Below are positions 49,895 through 59,034 of a DNA stretch of 64,000 nucleotides, one piece after another. Origin of the DNA: Lutimaribacter saemankumensis (lineage in GTDB: Bacteria; Pseudomonadota; Alphaproteobacteria; Rhodobacterales; Rhodobacteraceae); the NCBI RefSeq assembly GCF_900100005.1, contig NZ_FNEB01000006.1, positions 186,001 through 250,000 of the forward strand, given 5' to 3'. The translations under genes and the position numbers were made by a program. The notes under the pieces were generated by a model. It worked only from the letters and a program-made list of their open reading frames with translations. It ran no database searches and was not told where the DNA came from. The number at the start of each line of letters is the position of its first letter. Within the stretch, counting starts at the first letter, position 1.

Positions 49895-51036
49895 TGCAGG
49901 CGGAATTCACACTCGAAGGCGCGCAGGTTTTGCGCGACGGGCAGCTTGCCATTGGTGATATCGCGGTCGCGCGCGGTGTGTTGTCGGATGATCCGGCCGG
50001 TCCGCGTGTCGCCCTGCCGGGCTGCACCGTCCTGCCGGGTATCGTCGATAGTCACGGCGACGGGTTCGAACGGCATATGGCCCCGCGCCGGGGGGCTGTG
50101 ACCGACCTGACGGTTGGCCTTGCCGGGGTCGAGGCCGAGCTTGCCGCGAACGGGATCACCACCGCGATGCTGGCCCAATTCTGGAGCTGGGAGGGCGGCA
50201 TGCGCGGGCCGGAATTCGCCTTGCGCGTCCTCGAGGCGGTCGAGCGTTACCAGCCCGTCGGCACGGATATCCGGGTGCAGTTGCGGCTGGAGATGCATCT
50301 TCTGGACGATTACGACGCGATGGAGCAGGCGGTGGACCGTTTCGGCATCGTCCAGGTGGTGTTCAACGACCATCTTCCGCATGATGCCCTTGCGCGGGGC
50401 AAGCGCCCGCCGCGCCTGACCGGGCAGGCGCTGAAATCCGGCCGCAACCCCGAGGCGCACCTGGCCATGATGCAGGACTTGTACGACAGGCGCGCCGATG
50501 TGCCCGCCGCGGTCGAGGCGCTGGCCGCGCGGCTGGCGGCGCGCGGCGTGATGTTGGGCAGCCATGACGACCCGGACGCCGAAACCCGGCAGTTGTGGCG
50601 CAGTCGGGGCGTCGCACTGTCGGAATTTCCCGAAACGCATGAGGCCGCGCTGGCCGCGCGTTCGGGCGGTGACGGGATCATCCTTGGCTCGCCCAACGTG
50701 ATGCGCGGGGGCAGTCATGCCGGAAAGGTATCCGCGCGCGACATGGTGGCGGCGGGGCTGTGCGACGCGCTGGCATCTGATTACTTTTATCCCGCGCCGC
50801 TCAAGGCTGCGCAGATACTGGCCGATGAAATCGGCCTGCCCGCGGCATGGACCCTGGTGTCCGACGGGCCCGCGCGCTTGCTGGGGTTGGCCGACCGTGG
50901 CCGCATCGCGGCGGGCCTGCGGGCGGATTTGGTGGTGCTGGACCCTGATGGCCGCGTCTGTCTTACCGTGGCGGGTGGGTGCGTCACCTATGCCAGCGGT
51001 ATCGGCGCCGCGGCACTGATCGGGGCACGTATTTGA
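49891..51036 (+). CDS. phnM: PhnM: alpha-D-ribose 1-methylphosphonate 5-triphosphate diphosphatase
   Basis: 381 residues. An amidohydrolase-superfamily metal enzyme with [52 protein letters not shown] and [43 protein letters not shown], all typical of PhnM rather than dihydroorotase. PhnM releases pyrophosphate from the nucleotide-like intermediate of the C-P lyase pathway. None of the other C-P lyase genes (phnG-L) or phnN is in the window, so either they lie elsewhere or this copy works alone. Confidence 0.9.
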   Translation: MMQAEFTLEGAQVLRDGQLAIGDIAVARGVLSDDPAGPRVALPGCTVLPGIVDSHGDGFERHMAPRRGAVTDLTVGLAGVEAELAANGITTAMLAQFWSWEGGMRGPEFALRVLEAVERYQPVGTDIRVQLRLEMHLLDDYDAMEQAVDRFGIVQVVFNDHLPHDALARGKRPPRLTGQALKSGRNPEAHLAMMQDLYDRRADVPAAVEALAARLAARGVMLGSHDDPDAETRQLWRSRGVALSEFPETHEAALAARSGGDGIILGSPNVMRGGSHAGKVSARDMVAAGLCDALASDYFYPAPLKAAQILADEIGLPAAWTLVSDGPARLLGLADRGRIAAGLRADLVVLDPDGRVCLTVAGGCVTYASGIGAAALIGARI

Positions 51037-51111
51037 CACGCATCAAGGCGACTCGGCCCTGCCATTGATCATCCTTGCGCTGTTTTCCAGTTCGACACAG
51101 GAGGCTTTGGT

Positions 51112-51528
51112 ATGGTTGAGAAAACGCAATCCGGCGGCCTCTGGCCCGCCCTCTACGATCCGTTCCGCCAGATGGGCCACAAGCTGGCGGAATGGCTTTC
51201 GCCCGCGTCCGACGCATCGACGGACGGCAGCACCTACCGGATATCCATGGAATTGCCCGGCGTTTCCGAGGACGACATCGACCTGTCGGTTCATGACGGC
51301 GTGGTGACCATCAAGGGCGAAAAGACCAACACGCGCGAGGAAAAGGGCGACACCTGGTATTTCAGTGAGCGCCAGTACGGCAGCTTCAGCCGGACGTTCC
51401 GGTTGCCCGCCGACGCCGATGACACAAAGGTTCAGGCGCATTTGAAGGACGGGGTGCTGACCATATCCGTCGGCAAGACAAGCCCCGAACCCACAAAGGC
51501 GACCAAGGTCAGAATCAACCGGGCCTGA
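51112..51528 (+). CDS. Hsp20/alpha-crystallin family small heat shock protein
   Basis: 138 residues with GGAGG 7 bases before ATG 51112. The alpha-crystallin domain (about residues 40-130) is seen in YRISMELPGVSEDDIDLSVHDGVVTIKGEKTNTREEKGDTWYFSERQYGSFSRTFRLPADAD and VQAHLKDGVLTISVGK. The C-terminal IxI-type tail is replaced by VRINRA. ATP-independent holdase for unfolding proteins. No CIRCE element is visible upstream, so heat regulation, if any, is by other means. Confidence 0.92.
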   Translation: MVEKTQSGGLWPALYDPFRQMGHKLAEWLSPASDASTDGSTYRISMELPGVSEDDIDLSVHDGVVTIKGEKTNTREEKGDTWYFSERQYGSFSRTFRLPADADDTKVQAHLKDGVLTISVGKTSPEPTKATKVRINRA

Positions 51529-51546
51529 CGGCGCCCGCCCGGCGCG

Positions 51547-52224
51547 TCAGTCCCCGACCCAGGTGATCACCTCTTCGGGGCTGGCGCGTTCGGTGCGGAA
51601 ACCGTTGGCCGGGTGATCGGGGTCGGCATATCCCAGCGATATGCCGCAAAGGACCAGGCGGTTGTCGGGTATCTTCAGTTCCCGCCGCACGGTCGGCGCG
51701 TAGGCGGCGATGGCCGCCTGTGGGATCGTCGCGATGCCAAGGGCCTGAGCGGCAAGCGTGAACGCCGCGACGAACCCGCCGCAATCCATCGCACCATATG
51801 CGCCAAGATCGGCCTCGGAGGTGATGATCGCCACATGCGGTGCACCGAAGAAACGGTAGTTTTCCAGCATCTGCCGGGTGCGCGCGTCGCGATCCTCGCG
51901 CGCGATGCCCACGGCGTCATAAAGCTGGAAGCCGCAGGTGCGGCGGCGATCCTGATAGACGCCCGTATATCGCAGGGGCCATTCCAGGTCGGGCTTGGGC
52001 GACTCGGTTTCGACGGCCTGCAGCAGGGCGTTGCTGAACCTTTCGGTGGCCTTGGGGTGGGTGATCGTGACCTGCCAGGGCTGCGCATTGCACCAGCTGG
52101 GCACGCGCTGCGCGGTTTCGACGATCTGTTCGATCACATCATGCGGCACGGCATCGGGGCGAAAGGCGCGGCAGCTGTGGCGTTCGGTCAAAATTGCTTG
52201 CAGCGTCTGGTGGCGGTCCGTCAT
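51547..52224 (-). CDS. Nitroreductase family protein (FMN)
   Basis: 225 residues. FMN-binding core: [45 protein letters not shown], then [26 protein letters not shown] and a C-terminal [24 protein letters not shown]. NfnB/NfsB-like flavoproteins that use NAD(P)H to reduce nitro groups, enones or cofactors; physiological substrate unknown. Its start lies inside the end of the proline-racemase-like gene (ATGA), so they are co-transcribed as the end of the minus-strand cluster. Confidence 0.9.
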   Translation of the reverse strand: MTDRHQTLQAILTERHSCRAFRPDAVPHDVIEQIVETAQRVPSWCNAQPWQVTITHPKATERFSNALLQAVETESPKPDLEWPLRYTGVYQDRRRTCGFQLYDAVGIAREDRDARTRQMLENYRFFGAPHVAIITSEADLGAYGAMDCGGFVAAFTLAAQALGIATIPQAAIAAYAPTVRRELKIPDNRLVLCGISLGYADPDHPANGFRTERASPEEVITWVGD

Positions 52225-53270
52225 GTTTCGGTCTTTCCTTTGTCCGGCATCGGCCAGGTGTCCGACAGGCGATAGCCGCCGGGCCATGGGTCGGCGGGGT
52301 CCAGCATGTATTGATGTGTGCCGGTGATCCAGCCCCGTCCGCTGATTTCGGGCACCACGGCAGGGTGCGTATCGACCTTGCTCAAGGCTGCGATCCTTCC
52401 GGTGAATTCCGATCCGATGATCGAGCGGGCAACGTAAGTGTCGCCCTGTTCCATCCGGTCGGCGGCATGCAGCAGCGCAATGCGCGCGGATACGCCCGTC
52501 CCGGTTGGCGAACGGTCGATCTTGCCGGGGCGGATGGCGACGGCGTGCCGTGCAGTCAGAACACCGCCTTCGCGCTGCGGATCGGTGGCGAACAGGCAAA
52601 ACGATACATGCCGCCAGTCGGGCAGGGCGGGGTGATCGAACCCAAGCTGATCGGTCGCCGCATCGCTGATCCGGGTGCCCAGCTCGGCGAGGTGACGTGC
52701 GTTTTCCGGTGCGACTTCGAGATCCAGGCCGGCAGGGTCGACGACCACGAAACTGTCGCCGCCGAATGCCGTATCGACAGTGATCGCACCCAGGCCGGGC
52801 ACGTCGATCTGCACGCCGCGTTGCGCGGCGAAGGCGGGCAGGTTCCGAACATGAATGCGCTGCGCCTTGCCATCGCGGCACTCGGCGCGCACCCGCACCA
52901 GCCCGCCCGGCGCCTCGAGCGTCAGGTGGGTTTCGGGTTCCGTCATCGGAACGAGGCCCGAATCCAGCAGTACGGTCGCGACACAGATCGAGTTCGACCC
53001 GGACATCGGTGGTGTGTCTTCGGGTTCCATGATGATGAAGGCCGCGTCCGCCTCGGGGGATTTCGGTGGAACCAGCAGGTTTACATGGCGAAAGACGCCC
53101 CCGCGCGGTTCGTTCAGGACGAAGCGGCGGAGGGTATCGTCCTGCGCGATCCATCGGGATTGTTCCCAGATCGTGCCCCCGGGCGGCGGCGCGACACCGC
53201 CGACGATGACGTCGCCAACCTCGCCTTCGGCATGGGCGGAAACGACGTGTATCATGCGTGTGCTGCGCAT
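52221..53270 (-). CDS. Proline racemase family protein with Ser/Thr in place of both catalytic Cys
   Basis: 349 residues from ATG 53270 (TGATG junction with the upstream gene); ATG 53255 would lose five residues. The family fold is clear: [28 protein letters not shown] and [16 protein letters not shown]. At the first catalytic site the usual MCGH is MSGSN, and at the second the usual SPCGTG is SPTGTG. Racemases and 4-hydroxyproline epimerases use two Cys; trans-3-hydroxyproline dehydratases use Cys/Thr. A Ser/Thr pair makes two-base racemisation unlikely and leaves a dehydratase or unknown lyase activity as possibilities. Confidence 0.88.
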   Translation of the reverse strand: MRSTRMIHVVSAHAEGEVGDVIVGGVAPPPGGTIWEQSRWIAQDDTLRRFVLNEPRGGVFRHVNLLVPPKSPEADAAFIIMEPEDTPPMSGSNSICVATVLLDSGLVPMTEPETHLTLEAPGGLVRVRAECRDGKAQRIHVRNLPAFAAQRGVQIDVPGLGAITVDTAFGGDSFVVVDPAGLDLEVAPENARHLAELGTRISDAATDQLGFDHPALPDWRHVSFCLFATDPQREGGVLTARHAVAIRPGKIDRSPTGTGVSARIALLHAADRMEQGDTYVARSIIGSEFTGRIAALSKVDTHPAVVPEISGRGWITGTHQYMLDPADPWPGGYRLSDTWPMPDKGKTET

Positions 53271-54385
53271 CAGAAACCTTCCTGGTTCAGGGCGACGACA
53301 TATCCCACACCGGCCGCAACGATCAGGCCCAGAACCACGGCGATGGCGATTTTCCATGCCGACCATGGGCGTTCGCCCTGCACGCGACCGGTGCGTCCGT
53401 TGACGACGAAACGATAGGTGCGGCCGCGATACTTGTAGGCGGCCAGCCAGACCGGCAGCAGGATATGCTTGAATGTCACGTCGCTGACATCTGTCGCTAT
53501 GTCATGGATGCGCTGCCTGTCGCCGCCGATATCGAAGCGCACGTCGCGTTCGATCACGCGGTGCATGATCTGGCGCGCCTCGCCATAGCCTTCTTCGACA
53601 TCGACGGTATAGCCCTCGGCCCGGAACCCGGCCAGGTATTCGGGCTGGTAGGGTTCGAGAGCGGCCAGATCCCAAGGTTCCAGAGCGTCTGTGAACCGCT
53701 TTGGCAGCGACCGCGACGCCAGCACCAGCACGTCGTCGAAAAACCGCTGCACCCGGCCCGATGCCGGTGCCCAGCGGATCTTCATCACCCGTTGCGCCTG
53801 GCGCTTGCCGTTTACCGTGACATGCCGGGTTTCATAATAGATCGTGCCGCGTTCCCCGCGATAACGGCTGCGGGTCTGGGCGTCGAACGTCCAGTAGGGC
53901 ACATAGATGCCGTCCATGCGCCGGCCCTTGCGGGCGTATTGCTGCAGACCGTTCGGCGCGAACCACAGCCGGCCCAGCCAGTCGGTCATCGCCTTGCGCG
54001 CGGCCTCTTCGGTCAGGGCGAAGGGCAGAACGCCGCGCGGTTTGATGTGGCGGTGGGTTCCGGTATCGGTCACCACGGGCGTGGCGCAGAACGGGCATTC
54101 GGTGGCATGGGTCGCGCCGGTGAATTCGACCTGGGCGGCGCAGTTCGGGCAGGTGGTGACGCGGGTTTCCTCGATCTCCTGCGCGGGCAGCTGGTCGCGG
54201 ATCGCGCGTTCGAAATCCAGTTCGCGTATGCCGCCATGCCACGGCCCCTGATCGGTGATCGGGGCGGTGTTTCCGCAATGATCGCAGACCAGTTGTCCCG
54301 CCTGCGGATCGAAGCGCAGGTCGGCCCCGCATTGATCGCAGGGAAAGCGGTGTTCCTGGGATATGGCCGGGGCGGTTTCGGTCAT
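53270..54385 (-). CDS. Double zinc-ribbon protein with C-terminal membrane anchor (YdjG-like)
   Basis: 371 residues from ATG 54385. Two zinc ribbons: [12 protein letters not shown] with CDHCGNTA (about residues 15-40), and [11 protein letters not shown] with [10 protein letters not shown] (about 78-105). A middle region follows ([38 protein letters not shown]), then [25 protein letters not shown] and one membrane helix ([21 protein letters not shown]) at the end. Databases sometimes mislabel these as PriA or helicase; no helicase motif is present. It resembles YdjG of Bacillus, which works with an SPFH protein and PspA. Confidence 0.8.
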   Translation of the reverse strand: MTETAPAISQEHRFPCDQCGADLRFDPQAGQLVCDHCGNTAPITDQGPWHGGIRELDFERAIRDQLPAQEIEETRVTTCPNCAAQVEFTGATHATECPFCATPVVTDTGTHRHIKPRGVLPFALTEEAARKAMTDWLGRLWFAPNGLQQYARKGRRMDGIYVPYWTFDAQTRSRYRGERGTIYYETRHVTVNGKRQAQRVMKIRWAPASGRVQRFFDDVLVLASRSLPKRFTDALEPWDLAALEPYQPEYLAGFRAEGYTVDVEEGYGEARQIMHRVIERDVRFDIGGDRQRIHDIATDVSDVTFKHILLPVWLAAYKYRGRTYRFVVNGRTGRVQGERPWSAWKIAIAVVLGLIVAAGVGYVVALNQEGF

Positions 54386-54389
54386 GACC

Positions 54390-54815
54390 TCAAAGGTATT
54401 TGTGCAGGGCGCGCGGGGTGATGATGCGCAGCGCGTTGTCGCGCAGCGCGGTATGGCGCCACAGGTGATAGATCGCATGAAGCGACGCCGCCGAAAAGAG
54501 CACCATCTGCGCAAGCGATCCGGTGACGCCCGGTGTGGCATGGCCCAGGGCCTCGGCCCCCACGATCAATGCGCAGGCTGCCATCAGCCAGTACATCGCG
54601 CGGTGCAGCCACGGATGTGCGCGGCGGACGATTCCGGTCAGTTTCGGCCCCGGTTTCGTCATCAGCCCGAACACGAGCCCGATTGCGGCAAAGCACAGGC
54701 AGGCGACAATGAACCCCCAGGTGAGCCAGGCAAAACGTTCACCGTCCGACATCATGAGGATCAGCAACAGCGTCACCAGCCAATGCAGCAGGATCGTCGC
54801 GCGCCGCCGTGTCAC
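54390..54815 (-). CDS. Cytochrome b561-like small membrane protein
   Basis: 141 residues from GTG 54815, 4 bases after the SPFH gene stop. Four predicted membrane helices: ATILLHWLVTLLLILMM, LTWGFIVACLCFAAIGLVFGLM, AMYWLMAACALIVGAEALG and SLAQMVLFSAASLHAIYHLW. His in LLHW, HPWLHR and LHAIYHLWRH are placed as heme ligands in bacterial b561 proteins, and the closing RIITPRALHKYL is typical. Heme binding is inferred from the histidines. It could pass electrons at the membrane for the neighbouring proteins. Confidence 0.6.
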   Translation of the reverse strand: MTRRRATILLHWLVTLLLILMMSDGERFAWLTWGFIVACLCFAAIGLVFGLMTKPGPKLTGIVRRAHPWLHRAMYWLMAACALIVGAEALGHATPGVTGSLAQMVLFSAASLHAIYHLWRHTALRDNALRIITPRALHKYL

Positions 54816-54819
54816 GCCG

Positions 54820-55926
54820 TCAGGCCCCTGGCGGGGGCGGAGGCGGCAGGATGGTGAACAGTTGTGCCAGTTCCTGCACGTCTTCGGCGCGCAGCCAGCC
54901 GTCCTGTCCCGGTGTCCAGACATAGGTGTCGCGCGACAGCTCGCCCGTGCTGGCCATCTTGCCCATCGAGGCTTTCGAGAACGGCCCCTTTGTCTCGCCG
55001 TTCACGGCGATGTGCCAGACATGTTCGACAGGCGGGGGCGGCGGTGCCGCGGGCGCCTGCGCAGGTGCCGCGCCCCAGGGGCCCGACTGCGCCATCTGGT
55101 TGGCCATCGCCATGCCCATCCCCATGCCAAGCCCCGCGCCCATTCCGGCACCGGCCTCGCCGCCGCGGGCCATCGCCTCGGCCGCGGAATACTGGGTAAA
55201 CTTGGCCAGATCGCCCACCAGCCCCATGCTGGTGCGCTTATCAAGCGCCTGTTCCACGGCGGGCGGCAGGCTGATGTTCTCGATGTAGAACTCGGGGATC
55301 GTCAGGCCGTATTCCGCGACCTTCTGGGAAATCTCGCCTGCCACCAGCTTGCCCAGTTCGCGTGTGTTCGCAGCCATGTCCAGCACCGGGATGCCCGAAC
55401 CGGCAATGGTGCGCGAAAACTCCTGCACGATGATGTTGCGGATCTGGTAGCTGATCTCGTCCATCGTGAATTCGCCGTCGGTGCCGACGATCTCGACCAG
55501 GAATTTCGCCGGGTCCGTCACCTTGACCGAATAGGTGCCGAAGGCGCGCAGGCGCACGGGACCGAATTCGGGGTCGCGGCACATGATCGGGTTCTTGGTG
55601 CCCCATTTCAGGTCGGTGAACCGTGTGGTGTTGACGAAATAGATCTCTGACTTGAACGGAGATTTGAACCCGTGATCCCAATGCTGAAGCGTCGTCAGGA
55701 TCGGCATGTTGTTGGTTTCCAGCATGTACAGGCCGGGCGTGAAGACATCGGCCAACTGGCCTTCGTGCACGAAGACGGCGGCCTGTCCTTCGCGCACGGT
55801 CAGCTTGGCGCCGTACTTGATCTCATGGCCTTCGCGTTCGAACCGCCAGACCATCGTGTCGCGGCTGTCGTCCGTCCAATGGATGACGTCGATGAATTCG
55901 CCGGTCAGGAAATCGAGAATACCCAT
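54820..55926 (-). CDS. SPFH-domain protein with C-terminal GYF_2 domain (YdjI/virion-core-like)
   Basis: 368 residues from ATG 55926. SPFH/band-7-like region from about 20 to 240: AKLTVREGQAAVFVHEGQLADVFTPGLYML, GTYSVKVTDPAKFLVEIVG and YGLTIPEFYIENISLPPAVEQALD. A Gly/Met/Ala-rich linker (about 245-310) ends in poly-Pro, then a GYF_2 (DUF4339) domain (WHIAVNGETKGPFSKASMGKMASTGELSRDTYVWTPGQDGWLRAEDV). There is no transmembrane helix. Relatives in Bacillus (YdjI) assemble on the membrane and recruit partners. The poly-Pro and GYF domain suggest protein-protein contacts, perhaps within an oligomer. Confidence 0.88.
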   Translation of the reverse strand: MGILDFLTGEFIDVIHWTDDSRDTMVWRFEREGHEIKYGAKLTVREGQAAVFVHEGQLADVFTPGLYMLETNNMPILTTLQHWDHGFKSPFKSEIYFVNTTRFTDLKWGTKNPIMCRDPEFGPVRLRAFGTYSVKVTDPAKFLVEIVGTDGEFTMDEISYQIRNIIVQEFSRTIAGSGIPVLDMAANTRELGKLVAGEISQKVAEYGLTIPEFYIENISLPPAVEQALDKRTSMGLVGDLAKFTQYSAAEAMARGGEAGAGMGAGLGMGMGMAMANQMAQSGPWGAAPAQAPAAPPPPPVEHVWHIAVNGETKGPFSKASMGKMASTGELSRDTYVWTPGQDGWLRAEDVQELAQLFTILPPPPPPGA

Positions 55927-55969
55927 GGTTTTTGTCCTTTCATGCCAGCCGCCGGAAGGCGGGCCAGTA

Positions 55970-56923
55970 TTACGATGGCCCTCCGGCCAGTTCGCGCGCA
56001 CGCGCGGAATAGATCGGGCGCGCCTCTTCCGGGGTCATGCCGGGACGCAGGCGCGGATCGTAGAGCATTTTCAGAAGCAGTTCGTCATGGGTGGTCAGCA
56101 GGGCGAACTCGTCGTCATCGTTGAAGATCGACGGACGCGCCTGCGGGCTGTCATTCGCCAGGCCCAGGCCCTGGGCCACTTCCTCGTGAACGCAGGAGCG
56201 CCGCAGAAGATCTGGATGTTCGGCGCGGACGATAGCTATCGCCTTGCGGTAGACATGATCGTCCCGCGAGTCGGAAAACGCGATCACCAGACAATGGATC
56301 GAGCGCGGGATCGAGCGGATGATATTCAATGAATTGGGGTTGATGTTCGGCACAAGGGCCTTGATCCGGGGAATGGCGGCGGCGCGGTCGTCTTCGCTCA
56401 GGACCATGACGTGAAAATTGCCGGTCGGACCGGTCGAAATCGGATGGCCGGTCACGCGGGCCAGGCGGGCGGCATAACGATCGATCACCGCGCGATCCTT
56501 TGCGCGCTGCGCCTTTGGAACGCTGGCGCCAAATTCGACCGTCAGGCGAACCGGCGTTTCCCATCGCCTCAACTGACCGGGCGTGTTGCGCGCGGTGCGC
56601 AACCCTTGGCCGCGTTCGTATTCGTCGAAAAAGGCCAGGCGTTCGAAATTTCGGATCAGCATCTCGGCGTCGAAGGGCGTATCCGGCCCGCCCCCATCGG
56701 TGCGCAAAAGGCCCTGCGCCAAAAGATCCGCCTGAACGCGCGCGTAATAGGTCGCAAGCGCGGTGCTTGCCGCCGAAGGCGCGCCGGCTTGTTCGTCGGT
56801 TTGGGACGGGCGTTGATCGGGGCGAGGTTCGGGCCGGACGGAATCGCGCGGCGCCATGCCGTCGCACCCGGCCAGGGCGACAGCCCCCGCCAGCATCAGG
56901 ATGGATAGAATGCGCTGCCGCAC
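55970..56923 (-). CDS. DUF2927 domain lipoprotein with an HExxxQ metallopeptidase-like motif
   Basis: 317 residues from GTG 56923, 7 bases past the telA stop, giving a lipoprotein signal RQRILSILMLAGAVALAGC (lipobox LAGC). A Pro-rich spacer to about residue 50 precedes a domain with SCVHEEVAQGLGLANDSP: His, Glu and Gln are placed like an HExxQ-type zinc site, followed by FNDDDEFALLTTHDELLLKMLYDPRLRPGM. I know DUF2927 as a domain of unknown function; the peptidase reading is inference. Outer leaflet of inner membrane or inner face of outer membrane is likely. Confidence 0.8.
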   Translation of the reverse strand: MRQRILSILMLAGAVALAGCDGMAPRDSVRPEPRPDQRPSQTDEQAGAPSAASTALATYYARVQADLLAQGLLRTDGGGPDTPFDAEMLIRNFERLAFFDEYERGQGLRTARNTPGQLRRWETPVRLTVEFGASVPKAQRAKDRAVIDRYAARLARVTGHPISTGPTGNFHVMVLSEDDRAAAIPRIKALVPNINPNSLNIIRSIPRSIHCLVIAFSDSRDDHVYRKAIAIVRAEHPDLLRRSCVHEEVAQGLGLANDSPQARPSIFNDDDEFALLTTHDELLLKMLYDPRLRPGMTPEEARPIYSARARELAGGPS

Positions 56924-56930
56924 GGCGGGA

Positions 56931-58130
56931 TCAGGCCCCGGGCACCGCAGTGCCGGCATTGTCGCCGACACCGTCGCGGCGCGCCTTTGCCGATGCCAGC
57001 GTATCGCGCAGTTCGGCTTCCATCTTTTTCAGCTCCTCTTCGGCCTTGGCGCGGCGCGCCTTGCCTTCGTCTGCGATCTGCAGGCTTTCCTCGATCGTGC
57101 CGATCAGGTCGGCGTTGGCCTGCTTCACGGCTTCGATGTCGAAAACGCCGCGTTCCATTTCCTCGCGGATCATCTTGTTGCTTTCACGCAGGTTGCGGGC
57201 GTTGGCCGTCAGCAATTCGTTCGTCAGGTCGTTGGCGTCGCGCACGGCGGCGGCAGCCTCGGCAGAGCGCTGGATCGTGACCGCCTGGGCAAGCTGGGTT
57301 TCCCAAAGCGGCACGGTGTTGACCAGGGTCGAGTTGATCTTGGTCACAAGGCTCTTGTCGTTTTCCTGCACCAGTCGGATCGAGGGCAGGGACTGCATCG
57401 TGACCTGCCGCGTCAGTTTCAGGTCGTGAACCCGGCGTTCCAGGTCGTCGCGCGCGGCGCGCAGGTCGCGCAGTTCCTGGGCCTTCATCACCTGGTCGTT
57501 TTCCGGGGCAGCCTGAACCTCGGCTTCCTTGGTGGGGATGATCGAGCCGTCCAGTTCTTTCAGCTTGGCCTCGCCCGCCGCGATGTAGAGCGCCAGTTCG
57601 TCGTAAAAGGCGAGCGTCTTTTCATACAGCATGTCGAGCGACTTGATGTCTTTCAGCAGCGTATGCTCGTGCTTGAGCAGATCGTCGGTGATGCGGTCGA
57701 TCTGGCCCTGAACCTGTTCGAAGCGCGCGGTGAACTTGGCGAAAGGTGCCGCGCGGCCCAAAAGCTTTTCCCACCATGTGCGTTCGCGGCGCACATCCAG
57801 CTCGCTGACCGAGAATCCGCGGATCGTAGTGACGATGCCGCGCAGGCTGTCGCCTGCCGGGCCAACGTCCTTGTTGCGCACACCCTGCAGCATGGATTGG
57901 CTGATTTCCTGCAACTCGGCCTGCGCAGCCGACCCGAAGGACACGATGGAATTGGTGTCGCCCATGTCGATCTCGTCCATGCGCTTGCGGATTTCCGTGC
58001 CAACGGGCGCGTCCGCCTCTTCGAGCGAGATGACAGCGCCGGCCTCTCCCGGTTCGGGCAGAATGACGGCATTCACCTCTTCCACCATCGCCAGCGCATC
58101 TTGCGCCTTCTTCTGAATTTCGGTCGACAT
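56931..58130 (-). CDS. Toxic anion resistance protein, TelA family
   Basis: 399 residues, the normal TelA size. Nearly all-helical, with TelA landmarks SIVSFGSAAQAELQEISQSML, GRAAPFAKFTARFEQVQGQIDRITDDLL, TRQVTMQSLPSIRLVQENDKSLVTKINSTLVNTVPLWETQLAQAVTIQ and TNELLTANARNLRESNKMIREEMERGVFDIEAVKQAN. Named for tellurite resistance but the molecular role is not established; it is usually encoded with XpaC, as here (31 bases apart). Cytoplasmic, no membrane helix. Confidence 0.93.
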   Translation of the reverse strand: MSTEIQKKAQDALAMVEEVNAVILPEPGEAGAVISLEEADAPVGTEIRKRMDEIDMGDTNSIVSFGSAAQAELQEISQSMLQGVRNKDVGPAGDSLRGIVTTIRGFSVSELDVRRERTWWEKLLGRAAPFAKFTARFEQVQGQIDRITDDLLKHEHTLLKDIKSLDMLYEKTLAFYDELALYIAAGEAKLKELDGSIIPTKEAEVQAAPENDQVMKAQELRDLRAARDDLERRVHDLKLTRQVTMQSLPSIRLVQENDKSLVTKINSTLVNTVPLWETQLAQAVTIQRSAEAAAAVRDANDLTNELLTANARNLRESNKMIREEMERGVFDIEAVKQANADLIGTIEESLQIADEGKARRAKAEEELKKMEAELRDTLASAKARRDGVGDNAGTAVPGA

Positions 58131-58161
58131 GGTCGGATCCCCCTTACCAGGTTACGCGCGC

Positions 58162-59031
58162 TTATTCTGTCCGTACGCCTTCACGCTGCAAACGGTCGCG
58201 CAGTACTTCGATTTCGATTGTCAGGTCGCTGTGATCGTCCAACAGCAATTTCCGCGTCTTGGCGCCGAACTGTTGTTCCAGATCGGTCAGTAGTGACAGG
58301 TAGTCGGATTTCGCCTGCGCGCTTTGGCTGCGCGCGTATATGTCGGCGAACTTGACCGTCGCATCGCGCGCGCCCATCAGATAGACGCCCATGAACTTGC
58401 GCGCCGCCGTCAGATCGCGCGGGTCGTTTTCGACGGTGCGCAGCATGTCGCGCACCGTTGTCTGGAATTGGGCAACCCGATCGGCCACGCCCCGGTCGCC
58501 CGCGCGCCGCACGGCGTCCGTCATTGCGGCCAGGTGCTTTTCCGCCTCTTCCACGGCGCGCGCCACGCGATCGGTCTGGAACTGGTCGATGCCCTCCATG
58601 CCCTTGTCCGACACCGGATCCAGCCCGAAGGACAGGCCGTGCAGCACCGCCCCCAGGACCGCGAAAATCATGGCCTCGACGGCGCCGAAGCCCACGAACC
58701 CGACCACGCCAAGCCCGGCCCCGGTCAGAACCGAGCCCAGCAGCTTGCGCGGCAGCGCGGGCCGGCGTGCGACCTTGCGGGCTTCGTATGCCTCTTGTGC
58801 CAGTACGCCTTCGCGGGTCAGCCACGCGGCGAGAATCAGCAACCCAAGCGCAACGAGGTATTCGGCCATCTGAACCGGGCCGGCACTGAACGCGCGCCAG
58901 ATCAGCAAGAGCGGAAGAAAGAACAACAGGTTCACGCGGGCGCCTGCCCGCGCGCGCGCCGCGCCCCGGTAGTTGCCGGGCGCGGCCGGGTCGCCGCCCG
59001 GGCTGTGCTTGCCGCCAAAGCGTTGAGCCAT
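58162..59031 (-). CDS. XpaC family membrane protein (5-bromo-4-chloroindolyl phosphate hydrolysis protein)
   Basis: 289 residues. Four predicted membrane helices in two pairs: VNLLFFLPLLLIWRAF with LVALGLLILAAWL, and LGSVLTGAGLGVVGFVGFGAVEAMIFAVLGAVLHG. The C-terminal 170 residues are helical and cytoplasmic (VARAVEEAEKHLAAMTDAVRRAG; ARKFMGVYLMGARDATVKFADIYARSQS). The name comes from a Bacillus phenotype and does not establish an enzyme activity. GGAGG for its start lies in the last codons of the upstream 27-residue frame. XpaC and TelA are usually adjacent. Confidence 0.9.
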   Translation of the reverse strand: MAQRFGGKHSPGGDPAAPGNYRGAARARAGARVNLLFFLPLLLIWRAFSAGPVQMAEYLVALGLLILAAWLTREGVLAQEAYEARKVARRPALPRKLLGSVLTGAGLGVVGFVGFGAVEAMIFAVLGAVLHGLSFGLDPVSDKGMEGIDQFQTDRVARAVEEAEKHLAAMTDAVRRAGDRGVADRVAQFQTTVRDMLRTVENDPRDLTAARKFMGVYLMGARDATVKFADIYARSQSAQAKSDYLSLLTDLEQQFGAKTRKLLLDDHSDLTIEIEVLRDRLQREGVRTE

Positions 59032-59034
59032 CTC

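Noticed and set aside
51033-51061. TTGACA at 51033 as promoter for hsp20
   Set aside because: The box lies at the end of phnM and no acceptable -10 box follows at 16-18 bases.
53270-54385. PriA/helicase assignment for the zinc-ribbon protein
   Set aside because: Two CxxC ribbons and one membrane helix only; no Walker A/B or helicase motif.
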